From assembly GCA_038503075.1 (NCBI GenBank), contig JBCAML010000019.1:124001-188000 (forward strand): a stretch of 64,000 nt of DNA, written 5' to 3'. The notes under the pieces are model-generated. The model made no database searches. It was given only the letters and a program-made list of their open reading frames with translations, and was not told the origin of the DNA. This document shows, one piece after another, positions 47,315-60,677 of the stretch. Position 1 is the first letter of the stretch. Each line of letters begins with the position of its first letter. The position numbers and the translations under genes were made by a program. The stretch comes from Gyromitra esculenta (Eukaryota; Ascomycota; Pezizomycetes; Pezizales; Discinaceae).

Positions 47315-50300
47315 TTAATGCTTCTTATACTTATCATCAACCCTCCTCTTATGCTCCGGATCCAACGCATTAGTAACCCCCAAAAGCGTCCTACTAACCG
47401 CCTCCGTCGCTCCAATCATCGGCCTAATAATCGCTACTGGCGCCGCTCTAGCTACTGCTTTCGCTGCTCCCTGTATCAAATCTAATTAGCCGCTATCACA
47501 AAAACCCTACTAACCACCGCACCAGAGATAGAAAACATAAAACCAACCTGAGCGCTTCCCCTCTCCGCAATATCACGCGGCACATCCATAATCGCATCTC
47601 TAGCACTTCCAAAATTCCTCCTAAGACTATCACCAGCACCCAGAAGTCCCTGAACGACAGTCATGGGCTGATCAGCATACAAGCTAATAACCTTCTTCTC
47701 TCCGCTGCCCGCAGGAGTACCAGTGAGGACGACATCGTCGTCCGAGTCGCTCATAGAACCGGCATACTCGTCGTCGTGATGGTCGACTGTAGGGACTAAA
47801 AAGTCCTCGGCGCCCTGTAATACGTTCTGGGTACCGACGGCGACTTTAGCACCGAGACGGACGAGCTCGCTCGTTGTCGTTTTAGCAAATTTCATAGCAC
47901 CCTTTTGGACAGCGCGCACTATTCGCCCGTCTTTTTTGTATTCGCGCATTGGCACGGCAACAAGGTCTTTGATTCCTCCGCCGATATTTGCAAGACTACG
48001 GACAGGGGCAACACCAGCGAGGACGTCGCCGAGTTGGGTGTTTTTCACATCTGGCATCCAAGTATCGTTGAGGACCTGACTCATACGTGGGAATCCAGAG
48101 ATACCGTAAAGGACGCAATGACGCAGTACCATGTCTGCCTCCTCGAGTATAAAGAAGTTCATAAACTCAGTAGTGCGACCAGAGCGTAGACCGGCATAAT
48201 CAACCTTCTTCGGCTTATAGTCCAACTTCACACGGATTGAATTGACCTCGACCCGTTGCAGGAAGGGTATATCGCCGGGTGCCTCGGATGCAACTACAGT
48301 ATCGTCTTTAAACTCGAAAAAGCGAGTCATAAAATCCAGCGTATCTTGATCCACGTGTAGTCGTAGTGGCAACACCGTGACCTATAAAATGAGCCCACTG
48401 CTAAAACAACGGAAGAGCGAACATACCTTCAAAACAATCTCACTTGCCGCCAACCCCTTCACCGGCCTAACATTCATAACCTCCAGATGAACCATACTAC
48501 TCCCCATCTCCCTTCTTCCCGCATCCTGCATATACGTAACAAACTTCTTCCACGTACTCGTAGGGACATTATCAATGATTTCCAGATCCCTCACTCGGAC
48601 ATCAACACTGCTCTGTGTCTCACCCGCCTCTGGCGGGAATAGATGGAAATCTACACACACTCCTTTGAGCTCGAATTGGAGTTTATGTTGTTTACTCCTG
48701 CTGAGCTTTAGGCCGCGGCCGCGGCCGCCGAATTCGGTATTGCGGGAGCGGGATGAAGGGCGTGAGGACTCGCCAGTGCTGGGCGCGAATGAAGTCTCAC
48801 TCATATGATCGTCGAATTCCTTCGCGATAGCTTTCGAGAGCTCCTTCGGATCGCGGTTGGCTGGTATCCCGATATAGATCGAGTTGAAAAGAAAATCGCC
48901 GATAACGCTCTCCTCGTCTTCGTCAATGTCGAAGCTAACACGCCGATCTCGTCGCTGTGCAGCTTTATATTCAACCCTCTTGACAGCAGCACTGATAGTG
49001 TCGCGAGTCCGCGGCCAGTCGTATCCATCGTGAAGGTTCCAGATCAAGTGCACATCCCGCACCTTGACCCTGAGCGGGAAGTATGCACTGCGAGGATGTG
49101 GGGTAGAGACGTAACGATTCCGGACCGAATCCCATTGATTAACCGCGGGGCCGACAGGTTTCTTGCTCTCTGCTGTAGCGCGTCGTTTCGCTTTGCCGAA
49201 ATGGTCTTCAACGTAGTTGAGCGGATCTGTATCACACATTCCGACCTGCTCCGTAAAGCTCGCAAACATACCCTTCTCGCCAACACCCAGTGGTCTCCGG
49301 GGACCGGGTGCAATGGAGCCGAGGTCCTCATCTAACATAGAGTCTGCTAGCTCATCCTTCGTATACGAGTTCTCAGGCTTCAAGGACGGTTGGTGTCCAT
49401 AGTAGCTTTCAACGAACGTTAAATTCATCGGGAGATCGTCAGGAACTAGATCCCCGTCTTCTTCATCGTCCGGATGCCACTCCTGCTTCCGAGGCAATAG
49501 GAACGCATCTTCTGTTAGCGACCGGAACATATCCACCTCCATAATCTGAGTACAGTACTTGACAGTTTCCTCTTCGACCAACGGTGGTTTAAGTCCATTC
49601 ACAATACCCAGCAACGTCTGTGTACTATCCGCGCAGCTCTCCATAAGTAACAGATCATCATGTATCTCTAGGTCAATCGCCTTCTCCCCATCTACGCCTT
49701 CGACAATCTGCAGCGTTACACGCGCGGTGGAGACCTCAACAACAGAGACGTATCCCAGGGATGCAAGCCCATCATGGTGTCTATTCACCTTCGGCTTTCG
49801 TCTGCGTGGCTCTGAAGCAGGTAGGAGGTTCGCCGTATCGTCGATTAGCATAACAAATGCCTTCTTGACCTCCACACCAGCCGACAGTAAACCTCGAGTC
49901 GGCAATGCAGCTTGGAGCCGTGAATCTGTAAGTACGACTAGCCCACGGCTCTTCAGTCCAAGTGGGTTGAGACCGAGTACACAATCCCGTATCAGCACGT
50001 CAACACCGAGCGGCGGGCCGTCATCACGAACATTCTTCCCTGCGACAGAGATAACGCTCTGGACCATCTCATTGGCTAGTACTTCAGCAGTGATCTTCTC
50101 CGGGGGTGTACTTGTTAGTGCCATGAGCGTTTCGACACGGTACTCGATCCGAACGTTCCACAACTTCAATTTGATAACAGGCTCCGGTTCATCTCCGACG
50201 ATGCGGACCATAAGCATATGCTTCCCCTCGTCACTTTTATCAAGCATCCGCCGCTCCAACGCCTCCCCCAATATCTCCTCATTCCCATTCCGGCGGACCA

Positions 50301-53300
50301 CAACCTTCCCCAACGCCAACGCGACCAATGATGGAACCGAAACGTGCGCAACACCAACATCTCTCACATCTGTTTCAATCTTCCCGATCCCGCCGCCAAC
50401 GTCAACCCGGCCATGAAACGAATCCACATGCAGCAGCGTCAGTAATCCCGGTCGTTCATCCTGCGTGACGAAATCCGTCACAGTAAGCACCTTCATAACC
50501 TCATCCCCAATCTGCTGAAGCCTAGCAGCAACACCGAGGTCCTCCACAGTAACCCTAACTCCACCGATCCCGATCCGTAGCGCGCTCCCTTGCTGCCGTT
50601 GTCGTAGTAGCGTATCAATAAGGATATCGTCATCGTCTGCAAACTGGTCTTTACTCGGTGTCAATAGTTCTAGCAATCTCGCAAGGTCCTCGTCCCCTGG
50701 AGCGCCCAGGAACTCAACCCGCGTGTTCTCGACCAACACACTCGTACCTACCGGAGAGCGATCCCACGGCAAATCAGGTGCATAGACTCCGATTTTATCA
50801 AGACTAACCACGACCCCACCGCTACCCGCGCTCTCGCTCCGGATCTTGACTGGACTCGTTTCAATCCCGATTTTACCTGTCGTGCCAACAATCTCGACGA
50901 GTAATCCACCAATCTGACAAGCCACTTTAGTATCGCCCACTTGTATCACCGCCTGCTCTGTCTCCCGAGCCCATTTCTTCGGGGCCTCTGCGGAACGGCC
51001 TTTGGTGATTGTGACTGTGGAAGCAGTGGTACTCGTTGAAGCCAACACTCCGCCTACTCCGCCGAACGCACTGAGTGTTTCTTCGAGCCGCTTGAGGTCG
51101 AAATGGAGCTTGAGAGGTAGGGTAGTGACATTGATCCGCTTTTTCGACGGAGATTGTGAGATGATGAATACGATATCGTTTTCGGGAGCTACAACCGCGG
51201 AAACGGAGGGATGGGAAGAACGTTTTCGTGATTTTGAAGTAGGCGGGGGTGGTGGAGGGGGTGGAATAAATGATAGAATATCCTCTTTGTTGTCTCCAAG
51301 TACGAATTTCTTGATCTCCACTTTACTCGTCGTGACATTCTGTGCAAGTATGCTATGCGCGACTTTGATATCCTTGAGTAAACACTCTAGTACGACCCCA
51401 CCTTGTACCGCTTCCTCCATCTCTTCTTCTTCTCCGTCGTCCCGTAGATATACTCCCTTCAACCGCTCTACCAGTCGCAGCCCAACTTCAGCCACAATAA
51501 CCTCAATCCCCATCCCCGCCTCTCCGCTCTCTACCTCCCTCTTCCGCTTCTTTATCCCTTCCGCTTCTTCGCCCACTGCACCCATCACTGCCTCAACCAC
51601 CATCCCTAGTACCCTCGCGGTCATGAAATCCACGCTTGCCTCCACCCGTCCTACACCAACCTCAATCTCTGGTGTCCGCGGCGTAAGCTCTACGCTGGCA
51701 GTCGGCGCAACAATCTTAACAACGGTCTGTCTTCGGGGCCGAGGCGGCGAAGAAGATATAGATGAAGAGTGGGGTGGGGGGGACGAAGACGGGAGATGCC
51801 GCCGTGAAGCGTACATGCTGAATGCACCGGGGACATGCGGGTAATGACTATCCTCCATGGTAGGGGCCGGATCCTGCTGGACAGTGACGGCAGTAGAGTC
51901 GGAGGAAGAGGCAACTAGAGAGGGGATAAATATCTCGATAAGGTCAAGGTTGAAGATTCGTTTCTTGACCCTTCTCTCCAATGCCTTTTCTACTACCTCC
52001 TCCTCCTTTACTTCCTTCACATCTAGCACCTCCGGCACCTCCGGCGTTGCCCCACTCCCTAAAAGCGCATCTAACCTCATATCCATCTCTTCATCCCCTA
52101 CAACCTCCTCATCAGCTTCATCCCTCATCCTCCCTTCCTCTTCTGTCATGCCTACCCTCTCCTCTGCCAACACTCCACTTGTCGCGCTCAGATACAAACT
52201 CCCAGCCTCCGAATGTGTAAACAGTGTACTTTCGCTCAACATCTTGCTGGCGGCCGCATCCATTTCATCGCCGCTCTCGCTATTGTCCGCATCACTCGCA
52301 TAATCTGGTGTAGCTTCAGGGAACATATTAGGCGCAACCGCAGCTCCACCATCGTCTTCCGAGTCCTCGTCGTCATCGTAGTTGACCCGTGGCCGTGAAA
52401 AGCTGCCGAAACCAGAACCTGGGTTTAACGTTGAGCTCGTACGTATGCGGCTTGCCGAGAACGATGGTGCGAAGGCAAGTACTTCTTCGTCGGAAGACTC
52501 CTCAGAGTCGAAATTTGCGAACCGATCGCTCTCGGAGAAGACACTCCCGTCAAGACTGTCTTCCGCCTGCACCCCTTCGTCGTCGTCGTCGTGCTCGCTC
52601 CGTATTGACGGTGATTTTGCTGTCGGAGGCGGTTGTTTTGGGGGCGCTGCTTCTCGTGATACAGGGGGCGTTCCTTGTCGCGATAAAGAAGGCGTTCCTT
52701 GTCGGGCAGCAGTTGTAGATGTTTCCCGCGCCGTAAACCCTCTCAGAGTGTTCGTCGAACCCGCCATACTCTCACCACCGCATAACATCGATTCCCTGCC
52801 CGCCGCACCAATCTCCGTCGCTTCCGAAGCTTCACCAAACACCGTACTCGCGGCAGTCGGACTCGAATTCTCAAACAGTGCTGACTCGGCAGTGATATAC
52901 GCATTGATACCCTCCAACGTGATGCACCTCTTTCCCTCCTTCCGTCGCTTTCCCGAGCCCCCCGCAGACTTGACACCGGCTGTTGTGACACCTTCTACGT
53001 CCACATCCTCGATTTCCAGCTCCACCACTACTGGCTGTTCCTCCGGCGTGAAAGTTTCCAGTGCCACAGACACACTGCGAATCTGCACTTTTAGCCGGTC
53101 GCCGATGCCCTTGAACATGTTTGCGAGGATCCTCGGCAGGCCGACGGCGGTGCCAACACCAATGTCGTCATCGTCATCGTCATCGGAGGTGCTGCTAGCA
53201 GCTGTCGTGTGTGACGCCGTCATGTCGTGAGAGTGCCGCTCCCGGTAAAGTGATTTTAGCAGAAGCTCTTGTTCGGTCTGGGGTTGAGAGTGAAGGAAGC

Positions 53301-53834
53301 TTCGGGCAAGGTCCTCTGCGGTGGTGGGGTGCTCATCGTCAGAGGTGGTGGAAGAGCCGTCATCGTCGCTGTCGTCGTCTTGGGAATGGTGGTGGTGGGG
53401 TGCGGGAGGTGGATCTGGAGGGGCAGCGGGAGTGATGGTCGCTCGAAGACGTACGTCAGAGATGAGGATTTCAATGGAGCCCGATAGGAGGAGGTTGGTG
53501 GGGATTTTGACGGTGAGGGTGCCGATGACAGCGTGGGTAAGGGCCAGTCGTGGGGGGAGGGGAGTTTTGAGCCACTGTTTTAGTCTCTGTGGGGGAGGGG
53601 TTAGCGCGAACAGGGGTGGGGAGACCTATGAGCAGGGAGGGGAGGAAGAGGAAGTACATCAACTTTGATATTAACATTCTTGAGGGTGGAACCCAGATTA
53701 GAGTAGCCTATTGAGCCTTCCAGATTGGACAGATCTGCGAGAGTGGCGTCTTCAAGGAAATCGAGATGGGTGAGGACGTAGCGGAATACTTTCTTTTCCC
53801 ACTGGCTGGGGAGGTAGCTAGGGAGGGAGAACAT
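47315..53834 (-). CDS. ATG2: Autophagy-related protein 2 (lipid-transfer bridge)
   Basis: ATG2 is a rod-shaped bridge protein that moves lipid from the ER to the growing phagophore, working with ATG9 and ATG18. Four exons fit: 53834-53658, 53586-48427, 48381-47548 and 47470-47315. They give 2108 aa, normal for filamentous fungi. The N-terminal chorein-like part is [20 protein letters not shown] and the following strands to about residue 110. A long acidic, His/Asp/Ser-rich disordered region follows, interrupted by [13 protein letters not shown] (about 147-159). The family's most conserved block, [21 protein letters not shown] followed by [22 protein letters not shown], lies around residues 1550-1660. 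The C-terminal block covers residues 1780-2057 ([19 protein letters not shown] ... [20 protein letters not shown] ... [20 protein letters not shown]), and the end is [17 protein letters not shown]. Exon phases are all zero. The large central acidic/Ser insertions are longer than the conserved core requires. Confidence 0.95.
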
Positions 53835-53985
53835 GGTGGTAGCTGTGGGAGGAGAGGTAGCTCAGACGGGGGTGGTGGTGGTGGTGGCGGATGGGGTGAA
53901 GCGAGCGGGGGGTTAATTGGGGGGGTTGGCACGGACCAAGAGCTACCGGGAGAAGTGTAGATGTGGGAGCGGGGAGGGGGAGGGA

Positions 53986-54020
53986 GGGGAGAGGAGAGGA
54001 GAGGAGAGGAGAGGAGAGAG
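53986..54020. repeat. (GGAGA)n purine tract in the ATG2 leader
   Basis: About seven tandem GGAGA/GAGGA units. On the ATG2 strand this is a pyrimidine-rich tract about 150 bases before the ATG. Confidence 0.8.
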
Positions 54021-54860
54021 CGAAGAGGGAAGGGAGAGAAGACAAAGTCCAGATTGACGAGAAAGCGAGAGCGTACAGTAGTGGGGGCGAAGACGAGCAA
54101 CTCGAGAAGAAGAAAGAGAAATACAGGAACGTGACCGGCTCTGACCTGGGTGGTGAGTGTGACTGGAAGTGTGACTGGCCGAATGGACGATGCGTGTTGG
54201 GTGGTGGGTGTGACGCAGTCTGCCCACAGCGTCCCCTGCTGGATCGGTAGGTAGCTGTCGTGCGAGTGAGTGGGAATGCGTGGGATGGCAGCAACACAGG
54301 TGTATCTATAGCAGAGCAGATGGCCCTCTCTAAATGCTCTCAACTCCCTCACCACCTCGCTCCTGCCTGCTGGTGGCGATATCCTCCGCGGCAGCAACAG
54401 TCATTTGAACCTGGCTATCTGAGTTCCACCTCGTGCTGGACGAAGAGGTGCTGGGTGATATTGGGGTACTTCGCATGGAATGGCGTAGGCAGGTAGCGGG
54501 AGAGTCATCCATGTGGCCGTCTCTCGTGATCCCAGCACCAGGTAGAAGCTCTCCAGCACAACCGATGGCAGCTGCCTGTCTTCCGTGGGGCAGCCACAGG
54601 CAGCATAGCCATCTATACAGTACATGTACCTACATATCCACATCCACCATCCGTCTATACAGTACCCATCTATACTTGCATGCTCTGTACTCTGTAAAAC
54701 ATCTCGCACAAACTCCTCTGATAGGTTGCTCGCCCCTTCCCTCCCTTCGTTCTCTTCCACCCCCACCACCCACTGCGATGCATGTCTCCCGAGAACATAA
54801 ACCACGGAAAAGGTACCATCTCCATAAAATCCACCCAATAGCCTCCCTTCGTCTCGACTT

Positions 54861-54904
54861 CCATCTCCCATCTCCATCTCCATCTCCATCTCCATCTCCA
54901 TCTC
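54861..54904. repeat. (CCATCT)n array
   Basis: About seven tandem copies of a CCATCT hexamer, the first slightly diverged, lying about 330 bases before the NUP85 start. Confidence 0.85.
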
Positions 54905-55232
54905 TCCCGTCCAACCCAATACCCCCCACTCACTCCCTGTCCCCCTCTGTTTCCCTTGCGGCTCTCTTCCCAATCGGGACTAGTTTCAAAACACGTAAAT
55001 AACCCTAACCCCCGTCGCGATCACCCCCAAATTCCTCATCCATCATCAAAGCCCTTGACTTTCACCTCCACCACCTCCACCACAACCACACACCCCCGTC
55101 CTCCGCTGGACTCTACTTTCACGCCCAATCACCACCCCACCGTCCATCGCCGTGGTCGAGATCCCCCATCACCATCTCATCACTCTCCCTCGATCCGTCA
55201 TCTCCATCTAGTTATACATCACATCCTCTCCA

Positions 55233-58200
55233 ATGGCTCCTCCTAACCCCCCTCTCTTCCGTCTCTCCTCGGATCCAAACCCCGCTCCATTCCCTCCTCC
55301 AGCGGGAAATATTCCTTCAAATGGCCTCTTTTCCGCTGCGTCGACCCCCATGCCTCCCCAACGCTCCCACACCACCCCCGCAACCCTCTTTGCCGGCTCG
55401 ACGCCAGCCTTCAAGCTGCAAAACCGTCGCTTCGCCGAATCCCCCGACCAATCCCCCAGCTTCTCCACCACCGACTCTCCGCTGTTTGTCGATCATCGAA
55501 ACGGGGCGCGCGCGAAGTACGTTTCCCCCACGGACGGCGACGATGAGGAGGACGACTCGCAGATTTTCGACGACGACACGGTGGATACGAACCAGGATGG
55601 AGAATATGAGGATGGCGAGGAGATGGATACCACGGGGATGTACGATGACAGCGATGAAGACGACGTGGACGAGACTTACGATTTGCTGCAGAGTAGCCAC
55701 GGTGCAGCTGCGCTGGCTGCTCCGGAGGATGAAATTGTGTTGAAGCCGGGCACGGTCCCGGAGCCCGGGTCTCTCATCATTCGTACTGAGGAGCTGATGG
55801 AGGAGCTGGCGCATGCTATGGCGCCGAAACAACCTGTCTCGTACGATTCGGATACTGACGATGACTTGGATATGGATGTTGAGCGGCCGCCGCCTGCGAA
55901 GCAGGAGGAATATCTCACTCGCGCGTCAAAGTCCTTCCTTGAGACGCTCGCTGCACATCTGCCCAAATCAGATCCGAAATCACGTTTAAATAAAGCTTAC
56001 TACATAGCTTCCTTGTTTCTCCCGCTACACCACTCCCGCGCGAACGTACCAGAGACTCTACGGAAATGGCTCTACACACATAAACAGAACCCAACCCGAG
56101 CACAGCTTCACTCTCTTAAATCATTCCACCCGAATTGCGTCTTCGCGCCAGTCTACTGGCCAACCCTCCACACCCTCATACTCCGTGGGGAGCTCCAAGA
56201 AGTACTTACAATTCTGCGGACCTCTGACTGGGACTCGCTACACAAGGACGCACCCGTGGTTGCAGCTCCGAAACTCCCAACTCCACAGCCCCGAGGCATT
56301 GACACGCGATACTCCCGCAGCGAGATTGACTCCATCAAAGCAGCAACGTCGCAATGCGTGCGCCTCCTACAATCTTGTCCGGGCCTTGCACGCTCCTCAT
56401 ACGCACCGAGTAGCGTCGGCTTCTTCCCAAGCACCGCTACACGCCATGGCTCGCCTGCAGACTGGCGCATTTGGCAAGGTGGCGTCTATGCTGCCTGTGA
56501 CGAGCTCCGGTCCCGCGGCGCAGAGGAAACAGACGACGAAGACGGGTACTATGGACAGCGCTCTAGGACTGGTTTCGGTCTCTCCAGCAGCCGCAAAGTC
56601 TCTCTACCAGCGGAGGTAGCGAGAGGTCTACGAGGCCTATATGAAATAATGCGGGGCGAGCGTGATGCTGTTATAACTGGCACTGCGAAGTGGGAGGATG
56701 CAGTGTGTGGACTCATGTTTTGGAATGTTGCCGGTAGCACTGGACACGATGCTGACGAGAGCGTCGAGGAGGAGGAAGATGACGATGACGAAGAACCCGG
56801 AGTGCTAGATCGGCACCGGCGCGAGAAGGAGCTATTAAGGTTACGTAAGACTACCGAGTCCGTTGTTGAGGAGCTTCCGTTGGATCCCACCGCGGAGCTG
56901 CAGCTGGCTGCCGGCGCCGTTATGACGTGGGATGCTAGCGTGCTGGGCGATATATTAGCGCGATTCTCACTGCTAGTTGCGAGCGCTGTAGTAGAGATAT
57001 GTGGATGGGCTGGAAGCATCGATAGGGTTGGTGGTGAAGGAAAGAGGAGGCATGGAGGGATGTTGGCGGGTTTCGATGATGATGAGATTGCGGTGTTAAG
57101 GATGAAGGGGGATGAAGTACGTGGCGAGGCGGAGATGGCGGATGCGGTTTGTGTACAATATGCGTGTGGGCTATGTGCGGTGGAGTGGGTTAGTGTCGAA
57201 GCCGAGTTTGAAGGATGGGAAGCGGGGGTGGGAGTTTTGGGGAGGGTTAAAGGTGGTCGTGAGGTTTCTGGGAAGGTAGGGATTTGCGTTGTAGAAGCTG
57301 GTGGATTAAGCTAATGATTTTATAGCTTCTTACACAACTGGAATTGACGACGAAAGCGCGCGTCGAGAAGCTACTCACTTACTGTAACGAGAACGACCTC
57401 GCTGATGAAGCATCCGACATTGCAGCCGTAAGTTCCCCCGTGCATTTATCCCCGGTACATAACTAATCTCAGCAGTCATTTGCAACACATCTAAGCACCA
57501 CTACCTCCCACGGTGACGCCCTCTACTTCTACTCCCTCTCACCGCACCACCGCCCTTCAATCCACCGGATCCTAACCACCCTCTTAACATCCACCCTCCT
57601 CTCCTCAACTCCGGTACCATCTGTCCCAGACCCAACTTTATCCCACCTCCTCTCATCCCCTACCTCCTCCCCCTCTCCCATCCTCCGCTTCGAACTCAGT
57701 GGCTACGCCGCCCTTCGCAGCTTTTACGCCCACCGCGACAGCGGTGCCTCAATCCCCGCCGTCCGCGCACTCATTGCAGCTATTAAGAGTGCTGGCGAGA
57801 AGCTCGATGGTGGAGTGTTGGACCGCGAATGGGAATGCGCTATCGAACCATGGATGCTAGGGCCGCTGCTCGGTGAACTGTTAATGTATCTTGACGGTAG
57901 TGGAGCAGTAGGAGTGAGGGACTGTTGCGACGTTATGAAGGTCATTACAGATTTCGAGGTTGTAGGCGGAGAGGTGGGGAGGTGTGCAGATGAATTTGTA
58001 AAATTCGTTTTCGGGGGGGGTGTTAGCGGCAGCAGCAGTGGTAGCGGCGGCGGCGGAAGTGGAGGGGAATGGGAGACAGTGAAGAGGGACATCGAGAATG
58101 GTGTTGTAGAAAGAGAAACAGTCCCTGGGAGGTGGGACTGGAGAAGCGGATTCGGGGAGAGGGGGGTCGTAGGAATCAAGGAGGTTGTTGCATTGGTGAG

Positions 58201-58252
58201 GTTACGGTTGAGTAAGGAGGTTGCGAGGGCTTGGTTACAGGGCGAGGAGTAG
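55233..58252 (+). CDS. NUP85: Nucleoporin NUP85
   Basis: NUP85 is a scaffold subunit of the Y-shaped NUP84/NUP107 subcomplex of the nuclear pore. Three exons (55233-57275, 57326-57427 and 57476-58252) give 973 aa with phase-zero junctions. The first 100 residues are Pro/Ser-rich and disordered. About 101-150 are strongly acidic. The helical stack begins near residue 180 (EELMEELAHAM). The recognisable core includes HPNCVFAPVYWPTLHTLILRGE, KWEDAVCGLMFWNVAG, LGDILARFSLLVASAVVEICGW, LELTTKARVEKLLTYCNENDLADEASDIA and, in the last part, LRFELSGYAALRSFYAHRD. That block and its spacing match fungal Nup85. A Gly/Ser linker-like insert (residues about 890-905) interrupts the final helices. The assignment rests on overall pattern rather than a single motif. 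It is divergent from ATG2. Confidence 0.85.
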
Positions 58253-59689
58253 TTGGTGGGGGTAATGATGGGTTTTCTTTTTTTTTTCTCATTCAGTTTT
58301 AAAAATACATGTAGTAGTTAGGGGTAGGAGTGGAAAGGAAGAGGAGGTGAAGGGGAGCTGTGTGCGTTTACAGTAATCTTTGTATTTTTTTTTGTATGAA
58401 ATGTCTAGAGAACCTTGTAGAGGTTCGATTTATGAATGAAACTCTGTTTGTAGAATGTAGGATATGCAGTGAATGTGTTGGTAATGATAGAGACAAGGTG
58501 ATCTGAGCTGGTCTGGGAGCTGGTCGAGTTTACGAATCGTTATAATCACTTCGATCGATAATTTTCTCGTAGTTAGTCTCATAGCGAGAATATAATAAGT
58601 CATGGTCACGGATTGATTTTAGAAGTGAAGCAGAGGGGTACAGGCAGAAACCAGGACAAATACAAGTGCAGCGCGGTGCTATAATCCACCGAGTGATCAT
58701 CTGTGACGCGAACTTGGCTTCCACTTTACATACATACATACACACATACCCATTCAACGCCGCAGGGTGGTACTCACCAACTACCGAAAATCAACTCTTG
58801 TCCCCCTCCCCCCCCTCTTCCTGTTTCAATGTGTGGGGTGGGGGGGAAGGGTTATGAGAGCGGCCGGCTTGACATATCCATATCTGCCCCTAGCTCGTAG
58901 ATTATCTGGGTTTCTCTTTTTGTATTCTGCCATTGCCGTGATGTGGTGTTCGTTAAGGTGGGATTGGGTAGTTATATGTAGGCAAGTGGTGGACTGTGAC
59001 TGTGGTTTTGTTTGTTTTTTTATTCGGTTGGTTGGTTATTTGTGTTTGTGCTTGTGCTTGTGCTTGGTGTGGGTATTTTAAGGCTATGTTGAGCGTGAAT
59101 TGCGAATAGAGATTGTATCTTTGCTTTTGGAGCTATAGTGGATGGTGGGCGAGTGGAGGGCGGGCGGTGGGGCGATGGGGCGGTTCTAGTGATGGAGTTG
59201 CTGAGTTGTGGAGTTGGGCTGCTCTTGATCATATGGTGTCACTCGGTATATTCGACATCCAAGTTTGTTTGCTTGTTTTCTCACGACGCATGTTTCTTAT
59301 TCCTGTATTTTAATAAATAAGACGTACATGTGTGTATATAGGGCGCGCGTTAAATAGGCCAAAACTTAACTTACCACCGGTTGACAAATCTAGGTATAGG
59401 TATGCTGGATTTCAGTAGTTATCAATACGTACAGTACATACAGCATAGCGAAAACACAGTACGGTATCAATGCCAAGATATTGTTCGCTAGCGCTGCATA
59501 CCCGGAAAGGCGGTCTTACTGATTATAGCTACTAAACACTGCTTCCTTCTCAGATCTCTATATACCTACGTTCTTCTCCCCTCTACAATATCTATTTCCC
59601 CTAGATGCACCAGCCCTGTAGTCTAGTATTGGTAGGTTGAAATGCCGAGAAGGGCGTGGTGGAAACTGCGACCCCCGGAGCTCTAGTAA
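58253..59689. other. Gene-free stretch between NUP85 and the pseudogene
   Basis: This holds the NUP85 3' flank (T-runs at 58277 and 58387), a (GTGCTT)n repeat (59047-59066) and a CATACATACATA repeat (58729-58745). The frames at 58666-59320 overlap and show no domain. Confidence 0.5.
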
Positions 59690-60677
59690 TCGCATCAGGG
59701 CGTGCTGCAGTCTTGTATCGTTGGGTGGTCAGAGAGAAGTCTAGAGAAAGGACTTGGAACAAGATTTCGCTTTTTTCGACGGGCAAGGTCTCATGTTTCA
59801 AGTTTGGAAACATTATCTGGAAATAAACAGCTTGACGACCCTATCAAGGAGTTCGCTGACTATAACCAAAAAAAGAAATCTGGAGCTTTCTCGATCCCAG
59901 TTTTGATGAAGGACGCGGTTATCCAAAAAAAAATTAATTTCGTCCAGCTACAGTTTTCGATAATCCACATGATCGACAAAGCGTGAGTATCTTGCAGGAC
60001 GCATCAAAGGGAAGATTTCCGGCCATGTCAAGACTTCGATTTCAGACACGTTGAACTTGGGTCTCCTCTTTATTATTCTCCCATCCGTAGACTCCAATCT
60101 CCCCCGAAAGCCTTTTTTGAAAAAGACAAGTCCTGTAGATCCCCTGGACAGCTTCCACTCTGCCAAAAGTTCATTCTCGCGAACCAGCGCGCTTGCGATC
60201 AGCTTAGCAACCTTTCATCGAGCCCACTGGTATCACAAACACTTCGGCAGCACGAGCGCCATGTTCTTACTCCAAAACTGATGATCGTAAACCCCTCGTC
60301 GACTCCCCATATATTTCCAGTTTCGGATTCTCACGCCCAGACGATCCTAGAGGACTTTCTTGAGATCCAGAGTGGGAGATATATGCACATCCACCCCGAG
60401 CTTCCAACCGACATCGATCTAAACCGACCGAAATTCCAACGGCAGCGCGATATCTATAGTTTTGGCGTCCTATTATTCGATATCGGCACGTGAAGTGGAG
60501 CCAAGCAGTGCCTCAAAAGAAAAACACGATATGGTCTCACCAGAAGAGCTTAGAACTCGACTAGAAAGCTATTCCACCATCTGCGAGGGCGAATGGGAGA
60601 AACTCATAAAGAGACTACATTATGGCGCTTACGCCGGGGCGCTTCAGTTGAAGAACCTAACATTAAAAGCGATATAG
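59690..60677 (+). pseudogene. Decayed HeLo-type/pseudokinase (incompatibility-related) gene
   Basis: Fragments of one protein family occur in the right order but in changing frames. VLYRWVVREKSREKTWNKI, then KQLDDPIKEFADYNQ, resemble the end of a HeLo-type N-terminal domain. A kinase-like part follows: LAISLATFHRAHWYHKHFGS (the helix before the catalytic-loop region), PYISSFGFSRPDDP, then FQRQRDIYSFGVLLFDIGT and PEELRTRLESYS. In intact fungal homologues these blocks are continuous. Here at least three frame changes and stops (including TGA just after FDIGT) separate them, and no introns fix the breaks. The family includes prion-inhibition/programmed-cell-death proteins of filamentous fungi. 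The fragment order is seen; the family is recognised from pattern; loss of function is inferred. Confidence 0.6.

Larger units (their letters stand above)
53835..55232. promoter_or_regulatory. Shared divergent promoter region of ATG2 and NUP85
   Basis: This 1.4-kb interval separates the two start codons. It holds a purine/pyrimidine mirror tract near the ATG2 side, a hexanucleotide ATCTCC array, and a CT/CA-rich leader before NUP85 (55000-55232). No TATA box stands out. Frames read here in several registers (for example 53708-54397 and 54401-54973) are translations of the repeats. Confidence 0.5.

Noticed and set aside
49559..50416. 285-codon plus-strand open frame inside ATG2
   Set aside because: Antisense of the ATG2 coding exon; Ser/Thr-rich translation without domain or splice sites. 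The same applies to 51002-51844 and 52382-53230.
53708..54397. 229-codon minus-strand frame overlapping the ATG2 start
   Set aside because: A different register from ATG2 and a translation of pyrimidine repeats in its leader; the ATG2 frame itself starts at 53834 with the conserved N-terminus.
55317..57019. Several frames of 96-171 codons overlapping NUP85
   Set aside because: Shadows in other registers of the NUP85 first exon.
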